Below are positions 49,971-57,643 of a stretch of DNA of 64,000 nucleotides, piece by piece. The stretch covers positions 930,001-994,000 of the forward strand of contig OY970278.1 of the NCBI GenBank assembly GCA_963715815.1, read 5' to 3'. How positions within the stretch are numbered: the first letter of the stretch is position 1; every line of letters starts with the position of its first letter. The position numbers and the translations under genes are program-made. Source of the DNA: JAFAMS01 sp963715815. Lineage in GTDB: Bacteria > Vulcanimicrobiota > Vulcanimicrobiia > Vulcanimicrobiales > Vulcanimicrobiaceae. The notes beneath the pieces were generated by a model. The model was given only the letters and a program-made list of their open reading frames with translations, did not search any database and had not been told where the DNA came from.

Positions 49971-51118
49971 GTCCAGCACTAGACGTCGCCGCATCGTTTG
50001 GGCGGCTTGGATTAACGGCGTTCGGCGGGCCGATCGCGCATCTGGGATATTTTCGCGACGAGTTCGTCAATCGGCGCCAATGGCTGACTGACGCGCAGCT
50101 CGCCGAGATGATCGCTCTTGCGCAGGCGACGCCTGGGCCGGCCAGCTCGAAAGTCGGCATCCAGATCGGCTACGAGCACGCCGGGCTACTCGGCGGGTTC
50201 CTTGCCTGGCTGATGTTTACGCTCCCGTCGGCGATCGTGATGACGGCATTTGCGTTCGGCGTCGGATATGTCGATCCGAACGCTTCGTGGATTCACGGTC
50301 TCTTGTTGGCAGCCGTCGCCGTCGTCGCGACGGCAATTCTCGGGATGGTGCGTACCTTGACGCCGGACGCGCCGCGTCTTGCCTTTGCGATCGTAATCGC
50401 CGCAGCGCTTATTGTTTTACCGTCGACGGGGATTACGCAGCTCAGCGCGATCGTCATCGGCGCTATTGCCGGAAGGTGGCTTTCGCCGAAAGAGCTTGAT
50501 GACGTCAAGCCCGCGACGTCGCGAATTTCCGCCTGGCCGTTTGTTGCCATCGCGCTTTTTTTCGCTCTTCTGGCCCTCTCGTTCGTCTCACCGCCGACCA
50601 GCGTTCTTGGCGAATTCACGCGCTTCTACGCTGCCGGCGCGCTCGTGTTCGGCGGCGGTCACGTTGTCTTGCCGCTGTTGCAAGACCGTTTCGTGACACC
50701 AGGATTGATCGATGCAAAGACGTTTCTCGCCGGGTACGCGGTCGCACAAGTCATCCCCGGTCCTCTGTTTACGTTCGCGGCATTTCTCGGTGCACTCGTT
50801 TTACCAGTTCGCGGGGTCCTTGGTGCATCGATCGGGCTCATCGGAATTTTCGTACCGAGTGCGCTCTTGTTGGCTGCGGTTGTTCCCACGTGGCAACTGT
50901 TGCGCGCCAACGTCGCATTCCGTCGGGCGCTCATCGGGATCAACGCCGCCGTAGTCGGCATCCTCGGAGCGGCTTTCTATCAGCCTATCCTCACCAGTGC
51001 CGTTCACGACGCGCGCGACGTTGCAATCGCGCTCGTCGCGTTCTCCGGGCTCTACGCGCTTAAGCTTCCGCCGGTCGTGGTCGTCGCCGGCGCCGCACTC
51101 CTCCGGGGTTTCTTCTAA
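49967..51118 (+). CDS. chrA: Chromate transporter (ChrA family), probable CTG start
   Basis: About 383 residues with two related halves, each carrying the CHR motif: GLTAFGGPIAHLGYFRDEFV with LAQATPGPASSKVG, and GALVFGGGHVVLPLLQ with AQVIPGPLFTFAAFLGA. About ten membrane segments. The family exports chromate in exchange for other ions, although many members' substrates are untested. No ordinary start codon precedes the first conserved helix. A CTG overlaps the previous stop (CTGA) at 49967 and gives the expected N-terminus (MSPALDVAASFGRLGL), so I choose it. Confidence 0.88.
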   Translation: MSPALDVAASFGRLGLTAFGGPIAHLGYFRDEFVNRRQWLTDAQLAEMIALAQATPGPASSKVGIQIGYEHAGLLGGFLAWLMFTLPSAIVMTAFAFGVGYVDPNASWIHGLLLAAVAVVATAILGMVRTLTPDAPRLAFAIVIAAALIVLPSTGITQLSAIVIGAIAGRWLSPKELDDVKPATSRISAWPFVAIALFFALLALSFVSPPTSVLGEFTRFYAAGALVFGGGHVVLPLLQDRFVTPGLIDAKTFLAGYAVAQVIPGPLFTFAAFLGALVLPVRGVLGASIGLIGIFVPSALLLAAVVPTWQLLRANVAFRRALIGINAAVVGILGAAFYQPILTSAVHDARDVAIALVAFSGLYALKLPPVVVVAGAALLRGFF

Positions 51119-51304
51119 GGCTCGGAACCGGGCCGGAGCATTTGGGGTAAGGTAAAGTACGGGGACTCTCCGGACGAACTACGCTTGGGATGCCAAATAC
51201 TACATGTGGTAGTCGCCCGGCGGCAGGGTCCACTCCCTAGTACTTTGAAACGAATGATAACGTGAGGTCTCAGACCGAGCCGGCCCTTGTGAGGACAGCG
51301 CTAA
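51119..51304 (+). ncRNA. Candidate structured RNA or leader between chrA and the R3H ATPase gene
   Basis: Nested inverted repeats lie in this 186-base gap. The outer stem is GGCTCGG (51119-51125) with CCGAGCC (51275-51281). The middle stem is AAAGTAC (51154-51160) with GTACTTT (51240-51246), extended by GGGGA with TCCCT and one bulged A. Inside are hairpins TTGG-GATG-CCAA (51185-51196) and ACTAC-ATGTG-GTAGT (51199-51213). The nested stems look unlikely to be chance. I do not recognise a known family such as 6S, SRP or a named riboswitch. It may be a leader controlling the TTG-initiated ATPase, or an independent small RNA. Confidence 0.5.
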
Positions 51305-52852
51305 TTGGCTATTAACGCCGAAGCCTTTTCGCCGTCATGGGAGCTCACGCAGCTCCTGGACATTTTCCCGCTCCCGATTCGCCAGGCGCTGATCCGCCTG
51401 CCAAACGTGAATGAGATCATCGAGGTCGTGCTCGACCTCGGGAGACCGCCCGAAGCGCGCTTCGAGAACGGCTTCGTGTTCCTAACGGACACACTCGTTA
51501 CGCACGAAGAAATCGCGCACGTTGCATCGCGACTCTCGCCCTTTGGTGCGGACAATCGCGCAGGCATCGAACGCACCCTGCATCGTATCTCCGCGATTCG
51601 CAATCGCACGGGAAAGATTATCGGTCTTTCCTGCCGCGTCGGTCGCGCGATTTACGGTACGGTCGACATCATTCTTGATGTGGTGCGCAACGGAAAATCG
51701 ATTTGCTTGCTTGGGCGGCCGGGCGTTGGTAAAACGACGATGCTGCGCGAATGCGCGCGCATCCTCAGTGAAGACGGCAAACGCGTCGTTGTAGTCGACA
51801 CCTCAAATGAAATCGCAGGCGACGGCGACGTTCCGCATCCGGGAATTGGTCACGCGCGGCGCATGCCCGTCGCCGATCCGTCGCTGCAGCACAATGTGAT
51901 GATCGAAGCGGTTGAAAATCACATGCCGCAGGTTATCGTCATCGACGAGATCGGAACCGAAGCCGAAGCGGTCGCAGCCCGCACGATCGCCGAACGCGGC
52001 GTACAGCTGATCGGGACGGCGCACGGCCAGACGCTCAATAATATCCTCAAGAATCCGACGCTTTCCGATTTGCTCGGCGGCATTCAGGCGGTCACGCTCT
52101 CCGATGAGGAAGCGCGGCGCCGTGGCACGCGCAAGAGCGTGCTCGAACGCAAGGCGCCACCGACCTTCGATGTGTTAATCGAAATCGTCGATCGCGGACG
52201 TCTTGCGATTCACCGTAACGTAGCCGAGGTCGTCGATGCCCTGCTGCGCGGCTACCAGCCGCAGCCGGAAGTCCGTGAACGCGGACCCGCCGGCAACGTC
52301 ACCGTCGTGCAGCAAGCCGATACGCAGGTCTTGCCGCCTCCATCCCACGTCGATGAAGCCGAGGCCGACGCGCTGGCGGAGCAAGAGAAGCCGCTGATGA
52401 TCTTTCCGTACGGCGTTTCGCGTAACAAAATCGAGCGTGCGGTCTTGAACCTGCGCGTTAGCGCGTCGATCGCTCGCAAGTGGGACGACGCCGACGTCGT
52501 GCTCACGCTCAAGACGCTCGAGCGCAAAGAATCGGCGAAACTCAAGATTATTGCGTCCGAGAACATTCCGATCTACACGATCAAAACGAACACGACGACG
52601 CAAATCCAGCATGCGCTCAAAGACATCTTCGACTTACCGTCGATCGATGCCGAAGAACTCGCGCTGCGCGAAGCCGAAGAAGCGATCTATCAGGTCCTGC
52701 TCGAGAACAAAGCGATCGAGCTTACGCCGCAGACATCGTACATTCGGCGCATACAGCACCAGATGGCCGAGAAGCATCGTCTGCAATCACGCAGCACGGG
52801 TCTTGAGCCGAATCGCCGCGTACAAATTTACCGGGGCGAGAACTCGATCTAG
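51305..52852 (+). CDS. Ycf45/SpoIIIAA-like AAA ATPase with C-terminal R3H domain
   Basis: 515 residues from a TTG. Residues 1-110 have the SpoIIIAA/Ycf45 layout (WELTQLLDIFPLPIRQAL, RPPEARFENGFVFLTD). The ATPase core has LLGRPGVGKTTMLRECARIL, VVVVDTSNEIAGDGDVPHPG and QVIVIDEIGTEAEAVAA, then LIGTAHGQTLNNILKNPTLS. The C-terminal part ends in an R3H-like region (YIRRIQHQMAEKHRLQSRST) that binds single-stranded nucleic acid. Relatives occur in cyanobacteria, plastids and Firmicutes; the cellular role is unclear. It follows the candidate structured RNA, which may be its leader. Confidence 0.9.
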   Translation: MAINAEAFSPSWELTQLLDIFPLPIRQALIRLPNVNEIIEVVLDLGRPPEARFENGFVFLTDTLVTHEEIAHVASRLSPFGADNRAGIERTLHRISAIRNRTGKIIGLSCRVGRAIYGTVDIILDVVRNGKSICLLGRPGVGKTTMLRECARILSEDGKRVVVVDTSNEIAGDGDVPHPGIGHARRMPVADPSLQHNVMIEAVENHMPQVIVIDEIGTEAEAVAARTIAERGVQLIGTAHGQTLNNILKNPTLSDLLGGIQAVTLSDEEARRRGTRKSVLERKAPPTFDVLIEIVDRGRLAIHRNVAEVVDALLRGYQPQPEVRERGPAGNVTVVQQADTQVLPPPSHVDEAEADALAEQEKPLMIFPYGVSRNKIERAVLNLRVSASIARKWDDADVVLTLKTLERKESAKLKIIASENIPIYTIKTNTTTQIQHALKDIFDLPSIDAEELALREAEEAIYQVLLENKAIELTPQTSYIRRIQHQMAEKHRLQSRSTGLEPNRRVQIYRGENSI

Positions 52853-52864
52853 TCTCGGGGCGCG

Positions 52865-53542
52865 CTACTTCTTGGCGCCTTGAACTTCGACTTTCCCAGT
52901 TCCGTCGATCAGGAACGTCGTGTCGTACTGGCGGATCTCGCCTTCGACGTCGATACGGCTGTGCACGTGGCAGCGGTGAATCTCTTGCGCACCGCGTTTA
53001 ACGACGCCGGAATATGTCATGCGCAGCAGCGGCGCTTGTCCGGGGCCCGGCATCGGCATGTGGTTCAGTTGAACCAGCGTATTGACGATCTGCTGTTGAA
53101 TTGCAAGCGGTAAGAGCCGAAACGCGTCGTCGGATTTGCTTTGAACGGCTTTGAGTTCGTCCGCACTGCGATTAACCGGCTCGGGCGCGTCATTGCAGAA
53201 GCGAACGATGGCATCCCAGTCGTCGGCCGAGATACCCGCGAACTTCGTCGCGAAGCGATGCCAGGTCGTACCGGCGTTTTGCACCTGATCGTGGCGAACG
53301 ATTTGCAAGCGAATGGTCATCATCCGCTCGCCGATTTTCATTTGGGCGGTAAATTCGTTGCCGGGCGGCTTGTCCTTGAGAACCAGCAAAGCACCCGTCG
53401 CTGAAATCTCCTGGCCAACGCCATCGACGACCGTGTTCTCATCTTTGTTCCAGCGCACGGGATAGGTTACTGTTTTGCGATTGTGCCCGCGCCGCTCTGG
53501 ACCCTTACTACCACCAAAAATTTTGGCAAGTTCGTAAAGCAC
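52865..53542 (-). CDS. PilZ-domain protein, likely c-di-GMP receptor
   Basis: 225 residues. The c-di-GMP signature is present near the N-terminus: an Arg cluster (PERRGHNRKTVTYPVRW) and then the D/NxSxxG element as QEISATGALLV, with the PilZ barrel strand FTAQMKIGERMMTIRLQIV. The second half (ATKFAGISADDWDAIVRF, then QQQIVNTLVQLNHM) has a further beta-rich domain. It probably links c-di-GMP level to motility or surface behaviour; a flagellin gene is nearby. It is convergent with the ATPase and faces away from tmk. Confidence 0.85.
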   Translation of the reverse strand: MLYELAKIFGGSKGPERRGHNRKTVTYPVRWNKDENTVVDGVGQEISATGALLVLKDKPPGNEFTAQMKIGERMMTIRLQIVRHDQVQNAGTTWHRFATKFAGISADDWDAIVRFCNDAPEPVNRSADELKAVQSKSDDAFRLLPLAIQQQIVNTLVQLNHMPMPGPGQAPLLRMTYSGVVKRGAQEIHRCHVHSRIDVEGEIRQYDTTFLIDGTGKVEVQGAKK

Positions 53543-53604
53543 GTCCTCACCTTCCCCGATTGCTCGATTAACCTTACTAGTTGCTGCTAGGCGGGGCCTA
53601 GACC

Positions 53605-54270
53605 TTGAGCGCGAAGCAGGGTGCGATGTTCATCACCTTCGAGGGCATCGAGGGATCCGGCAAGTCCACCCTGATGCAACGCGTTGAACTAGCACTCCGC
53701 GAGCGTGGCGAAGACGTCCTGCAAACGCGGGAGCCAGGGGGTACGCCGCTCGGCGACGAGGTGCGCGAAATCTTCCTGGATCCGGCCCAGAAAATCGGTC
53801 CGATGGCCGAGGTTATGCTGCTGTGCGCGTCGCGGTCGCAGCTGTGCAACGACGTGATTCGGCCGGCGCTGCGTGCCGGGCGGACGGTTTTATGCGATCG
53901 CTTCTTCGATTCGACGATTGCCTACCAGGGATACGGGCGTGGCATGGATGTCGAGGAGCTGCTGCAGGTCTGCCTTACGGCAACCTCCGGGTTGACGCCC
54001 GATCTTACGTTCATCCTCGACCTTGCGCCCGAAGTCTCGCTGCAGCGCGTCGCGGCGCGCGCAGCCAGCGGCGGACACGCTGTCGATCGCATGGAGCGTG
54101 AATCGCTCGACTTTCACCGCGCCGTCCGCGCGGGTTATCTGGATATGGCGAATCGCTGGAGCCGGCGCTTTGTCGTCGTCGACGTCGAGCAGCCAGTGGG
54201 AGCCAGCCTCACGACAATCCTCGCCGCGATCGATCACGCGCGAGTAGGACTCCGAACGACGGCTTCGTGA
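53605..54270 (+). CDS. tmk: Thymidylate kinase
   Basis: 221 residues. The P-loop is FEGIEGSGKSTLMQRVE, the dTMP site is LQTREPGGTPLGDEVREI, and the LID region is CDRFFDSTIAYQGYGRGMDV. It converts dTMP to dTDP for DNA synthesis. The frame begins with TTG 53605; the ATG at 53626 would give the more usual N-terminus (MFITFEGIEG) and is an equal candidate. The next gene, holB, overlaps its stop, the familiar tmk-holB pairing. Confidence 0.95.
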   Translation: MSAKQGAMFITFEGIEGSGKSTLMQRVELALRERGEDVLQTREPGGTPLGDEVREIFLDPAQKIGPMAEVMLLCASRSQLCNDVIRPALRAGRTVLCDRFFDSTIAYQGYGRGMDVEELLQVCLTATSGLTPDLTFILDLAPEVSLQRVAARAASGGHAVDRMERESLDFHRAVRAGYLDMANRWSRRFVVVDVEQPVGASLTTILAAIDHARVGLRTTAS

Positions 54271-55175
54271 GCGAGTTCGACGTCGTCGGAGCCGAGGGCC
54301 CGACGAAATTCTTCTCGGCTTATACACCCGAGCGGCTTGCGCACGGTTACCTGTTCACCGGACCGAACGGCGTCGGGAAACGCAACTTCGCGCAACGCCT
54401 CGCGCAATCGCTCTTATGCGTCACGCCCAAATCGACGCTGCTTGGCTACTGTGGACACTGCAGCGGCTGCAAGATGGTGCAGTCGGGGACGCATCCGGAT
54501 CTCTTTGCGACGCGTGGACAGCTGAAGATCGGTGAGACCGGCTCCGAGCAAGGCTTTCACGAATCCGAAGAAACGACTGCTCGCGATCTCGTGCGGCAAT
54601 TTTCGCTGCACGCCTATGAAGACGGTTGGCGCATCTTCATTTTCGAAGACGTCGACTTCACGCGCGAAGCGGCGAACGCGCTATTGGCTTTCTTCGAGGA
54701 TCCGCCCGGGCGTGTGCTCTTGCTGTTGACGACGGACGCGCCGGGCAAACTGCTCGATACGATTCGTTCGCGCATGATCGAAGTACGCTTTTCACCGATA
54801 CCCAAGCACAAGCGTGTGTTGAGCGAAGAGGAGCGCGAAGTTCGGGAAGCCGCTGTCGCATGGTTCTTCGGCGTCGTGCAGGGTGGTAATGTCGACGATG
54901 GCGATTGGGCCCTGCGCGAATCGCTCGAAGAAGGGCTCGAGACAATCAAGACGCTTACGCGCGATTGGCTTGTCTCGCGCATCGCGGGCAAAGAAGTCGC
55001 GCCGCTCGCTTCAGATGAAGCGCGCTCGGTTGCGAAACTGCCGGCTGTCGAGATACACGACCTCGTTCGCGCGCTAACCGCGATCGAAGAAGCCGAGCGC
55101 GTTGCGCGTACGAACGTGACGCCGCATCTCGTCGCGGAATCCGTCCGCATGGCCCTCGCGGCATGCTCCCGCTAA
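54267..55175 (+). CDS. holB: DNA polymerase III delta' subunit
   Basis: 302 residues of the clamp-loader AAA+ fold. The N-terminus has AHGYLFTGPNGVGKRNFAQR as P-loop, then a zinc-module Cys set in LGYCGHCSGCKMVQSGTHPD, the sensor region WRIFIFEDVDFTREAANALL, and LLTTDAPGKLLDTIRSRMIE. It starts with GTG inside the tmk stop (GTGA). Delta' is the clamp-loader subunit that helps open the sliding clamp. A start of the next CoA-transferase gene overlaps its end by 13 bases. Confidence 0.92.
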   Translation: MSEFDVVGAEGPTKFFSAYTPERLAHGYLFTGPNGVGKRNFAQRLAQSLLCVTPKSTLLGYCGHCSGCKMVQSGTHPDLFATRGQLKIGETGSEQGFHESEETTARDLVRQFSLHAYEDGWRIFIFEDVDFTREAANALLAFFEDPPGRVLLLLTTDAPGKLLDTIRSRMIEVRFSPIPKHKRVLSEEEREVREAAVAWFFGVVQGGNVDDGDWALRESLEEGLETIKTLTRDWLVSRIAGKEVAPLASDEARSVAKLPAVEIHDLVRALTAIEEAERVARTNVTPHLVAESVRMALAACSR

Positions 55176-56299
55176 GCGACGTTAGAGTTGTTGAGTTTTG
55201 CCACACGATCATGGGGCCGTCGTGCGGATTCGTGCTCGCGGAGCTCGGCGCCGACGTCATCAAAGTCGAAGCCGCACCGAAGGGCGATGCAACGCGATAT
55301 CTGGGTGGCTTCGCAGCCGGCTTTTTTCCGTGTTTCAATCGTAGCAAACGCAGCCTGGTCGTCGATCTGAAGACCGAGCGCGGCAAAGAGATCGTTCGAA
55401 AGTTGATCGAGCGGTCAGACGTGCTCGTCGAAAACTACGGCCCCGGAACGCTGGATCGTCTCGGCTTTGGTGCGGATGCCGTTGAGAAGATGAACCATAG
55501 CATCATCTACTGCGCGCTCAAGGGATTTTTGCACGGTCCGTACGAGCGGCGGCCGGCACTCGATGAAGTCGTGCAGTACATGACGGGCCTCGCCTACATG
55601 ACGGGGCTTCCCGATCGTCCGCTGCGCGCCGGTTCGTCCATTGTCGACCTCATGGGCGGCGTCTTCGGCGTTGTCGGGATTCTCGCGGCGCTGCGCGAGC
55701 GCGAACGTACCGGCAAGGGAGCGCGCATCACGGCGTCCTTATTTGAAAGCGCCGCGTTTCTTGTGGCACAACACATGGCGGCGGAAGCCGTTACGGGTGT
55801 GCCGCCACCCCCGATGTCGATGCGCTATCCGGCCTGGGGTATTTACGAGACGTTTCCCACGGCCGACGGAACGCCGATCTTCATCGGTGCCACATCGAAC
55901 GCGCATTGGGAGAGCTTTTGCCGTGCGCTCGGTCGCGAAGACTTGCTCGACGTCCCGGAATTTAGCGACAACAACAAGCGCGTCGTCGCCAAAGACAAGC
56001 TGATTCCCATCGTCGCCGCGATCGTGCGCCGGCACAGCTATGATGAGCTCGCAGAAATCTTTGAGCGCGAGTCCATTCCATTCTCACCGGTCGCCAAGCC
56101 CGGTGATTTATTTGAAGACCCGCATCTGAACTCGCACGGTTGGCTCGAGCGTACCGAGCTTGCGACCGGAACGATGACAAAACTCCCCGGCATTCCGCTC
56201 GAGTTCGCGGATCACAAACTCGGTTTACGCCACCAACCGCCGCAACTCGGCCAACACACCGACGAGATTCTTAAAGAGTTGGGATTGTCGAGTTCTTAA
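55163..56299 (+). CDS. CaiB/BaiF family (type III) CoA transferase
   Basis: 378 residues. The opening LSDVRVVEFCHTIMGPSCGF, then LAELGADVIKVEAAPKGDAT and DRLGFGADAVEKMNHSIIYC are the family pattern. The catalytic Asp is in SSIVDLMGGVFGVVG, where an aspartyl-CoA ester would form. The later glycine-rich loop and ITASLFESAAFLVAQHMAAE are also present. It moves CoA between carboxylic acids. It begins inside the end of holB, so expression is linked to replication genes for unclear reasons. The substrate is unknown. Confidence 0.9.
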   Translation: MLPLSDVRVVEFCHTIMGPSCGFVLAELGADVIKVEAAPKGDATRYLGGFAAGFFPCFNRSKRSLVVDLKTERGKEIVRKLIERSDVLVENYGPGTLDRLGFGADAVEKMNHSIIYCALKGFLHGPYERRPALDEVVQYMTGLAYMTGLPDRPLRAGSSIVDLMGGVFGVVGILAALRERERTGKGARITASLFESAAFLVAQHMAAEAVTGVPPPPMSMRYPAWGIYETFPTADGTPIFIGATSNAHWESFCRALGREDLLDVPEFSDNNKRVVAKDKLIPIVAAIVRRHSYDELAEIFERESIPFSPVAKPGDLFEDPHLNSHGWLERTELATGTMTKLPGIPLEFADHKLGLRHQPPQLGQHTDEILKELGLSSS

Positions 56300-56303
56300 T
56301 GGC

Positions 56304-56894
56304 TCACGGGCCGCTGTCGGCTGATTCGCGCGGATAACGTTTCGACAAGACAAAAAACGCGATCGTAGTCCCCGCGAATGCCAGGGGTGTGATCATGTTG
56401 ACGAGATCGGGCGCAAGAAAGACTGACGCAAGAAGACAGATCAGGAACGGAGCCGTCCAGAGAAACATGAAGATCGATGCTCGGCGCGACGCTGTCGAAG
56501 CGGCGATGAAATATTGGAGGCCGAGAATTCCGTACGCCAGGGTATATGCGGCAAAATACATGCGCGCTGCGATGAGATCGCCGAACGACCGCACGTAGAG
56601 CTGCGTCGCGTACACGAGCAAAACGACGACGGCGAGCCAGACGAAGTTGAGAATCACCGGCCACGGCTTTGGAACAAAGAATAACGAGAACAGCCGATGG
56701 TGGAAAAACCACATGCTGCACACGATCGCGAATGCAAAAACGAACCCGAAGAGCCAGCCCGGATGCTCGATGAGCTCCATTGCGCGCTCCGGAACAACGA
56801 GACTTGCGCCTAGTTGTGCGAGACTAAATCCGATGACGATGTCGGAGAATGCCTCGAGGCGGTGGACGAAATGTTTCGTCGACTCGTCGCTCAC
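56304..56894 (-). CDS. TMEM175-family (DUF1211) potassium-channel-like protein
   Basis: 196 residues with six hydrophobic segments. The first helix carries the TMEM175 signature R-x3-FSD in VHRLEAFSDIVIGFSLAQLG. Further helices: WLFGFVFAFAIVCSMWFFHH, ILNFVWLAVVVLLVYATQ, TLAYGILGLQYFIA. Bacterial members form leak potassium channels. It starts with GTG inside the stop of the upstream methyltransferase gene (GTGA), so the two are coupled. Channel selectivity cannot be judged by eye. Confidence 0.8.
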   Translation of the reverse strand: MSDESTKHFVHRLEAFSDIVIGFSLAQLGASLVVPERAMELIEHPGWLFGFVFAFAIVCSMWFFHHRLFSLFFVPKPWPVILNFVWLAVVVLLVYATQLYVRSFGDLIAARMYFAAYTLAYGILGLQYFIAASTASRRASIFMFLWTAPFLICLLASVFLAPDLVNMITPLAFAGTTIAFFVLSKRYPRESADSGP

Positions 56895-57622
56895 GCAGCA
56901 GCTCGCCTAGCGAAAACCCGTTGCGCGACAATGCCGAGTATGTAAAACGCGACGAAGCCGTAGAGCCCGTACGGCATCGGCCCGAAGAAACAGCACATTC
57001 CAAGACACAAACTCAAGGTGAAGGTCTCGGTCAACAACCCTTGCGCGAGATTTGGTTTGAGTGTGCCTTCGGCGGGCACGGGCCGCAGTCGCGGCCAGAA
57101 GCGCGGTACGTTTGCGCAATAGCGTTCGTAAGCTTCGCCGAATGTCGCGCGGAGTATTGGCTCTTCGTGCTTGATAAGGGCGCTCAGCAAAAGCCAGTTC
57201 GCGAGAAGGATGAACAAAGAACCCGACGGCGGCGCGATCAGCGCAAAACCGATCGCCATGAACATGTTACCGAAATACAGCGGATTGCGCGTGTAGCGAA
57301 ACGGGCCTTCGACGAAGAGTTTCTCGGCTTTGGCGTCAGCGTTCCATACGATCGCGGATCGCAGATAGCTCGATCCCCACAAACGGATTAGGAAGCACAG
57401 AAAAACGAGAAAAAGAGCCAAACAGAAAAGCGCTGTGATCGCCGTGTCGCCACCGAGCCATGCGCTGAGCGGCACGATGGTCGGTACGTAGGGGATGTTC
57501 GCAACGCCGCTGATGACGGCGGGCACCCAAAATCCGGCACCGTAAAGAATGCCGAATACGCTCGAGCGATTACGGTACCACCAGGGCGATTGGGTCGCGC
57601 CCGGGCTGGGTGTCTCGATCAT
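56891..57622 (-). CDS. Isoprenylcysteine carboxyl methyltransferase (ICMT)-like membrane methyltransferase
   Basis: 243 residues with several membrane helices. The conserved C-terminal core is plain: GPFRYTRNPLYFGNMFMAIG, then KHEEPILRATFGEAYERYCA and NVPRFWPRL. Such enzymes methylate lipids, amines or prenylated substrates using S-adenosylmethionine. An extra pair of C-terminal helices (SLCLGMCCFFGPMPYGLYGF) extends it beyond the core. It overlaps the TMEM175 gene. The substrate is unknown; bacterial members are often named isoprenylcysteine methyltransferase by similarity only. Confidence 0.85.
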   Translation of the reverse strand: MIETPSPGATQSPWWYRNRSSVFGILYGAGFWVPAVISGVANIPYVPTIVPLSAWLGGDTAITALFCLALFLVFLCFLIRLWGSSYLRSAIVWNADAKAEKLFVEGPFRYTRNPLYFGNMFMAIGFALIAPPSGSLFILLANWLLLSALIKHEEPILRATFGEAYERYCANVPRFWPRLRPVPAEGTLKPNLAQGLLTETFTLSLCLGMCCFFGPMPYGLYGFVAFYILGIVAQRVFARRAAA

Positions 57623-57643
57623 GACGGGTGTCCTCCACCCTAA

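Noticed and set aside
51119..51304. tRNA or tmRNA in the structured gap
   Set aside because: No T-loop consensus, no acceptor-stem pattern and no tmRNA ends were found, although stems are present.
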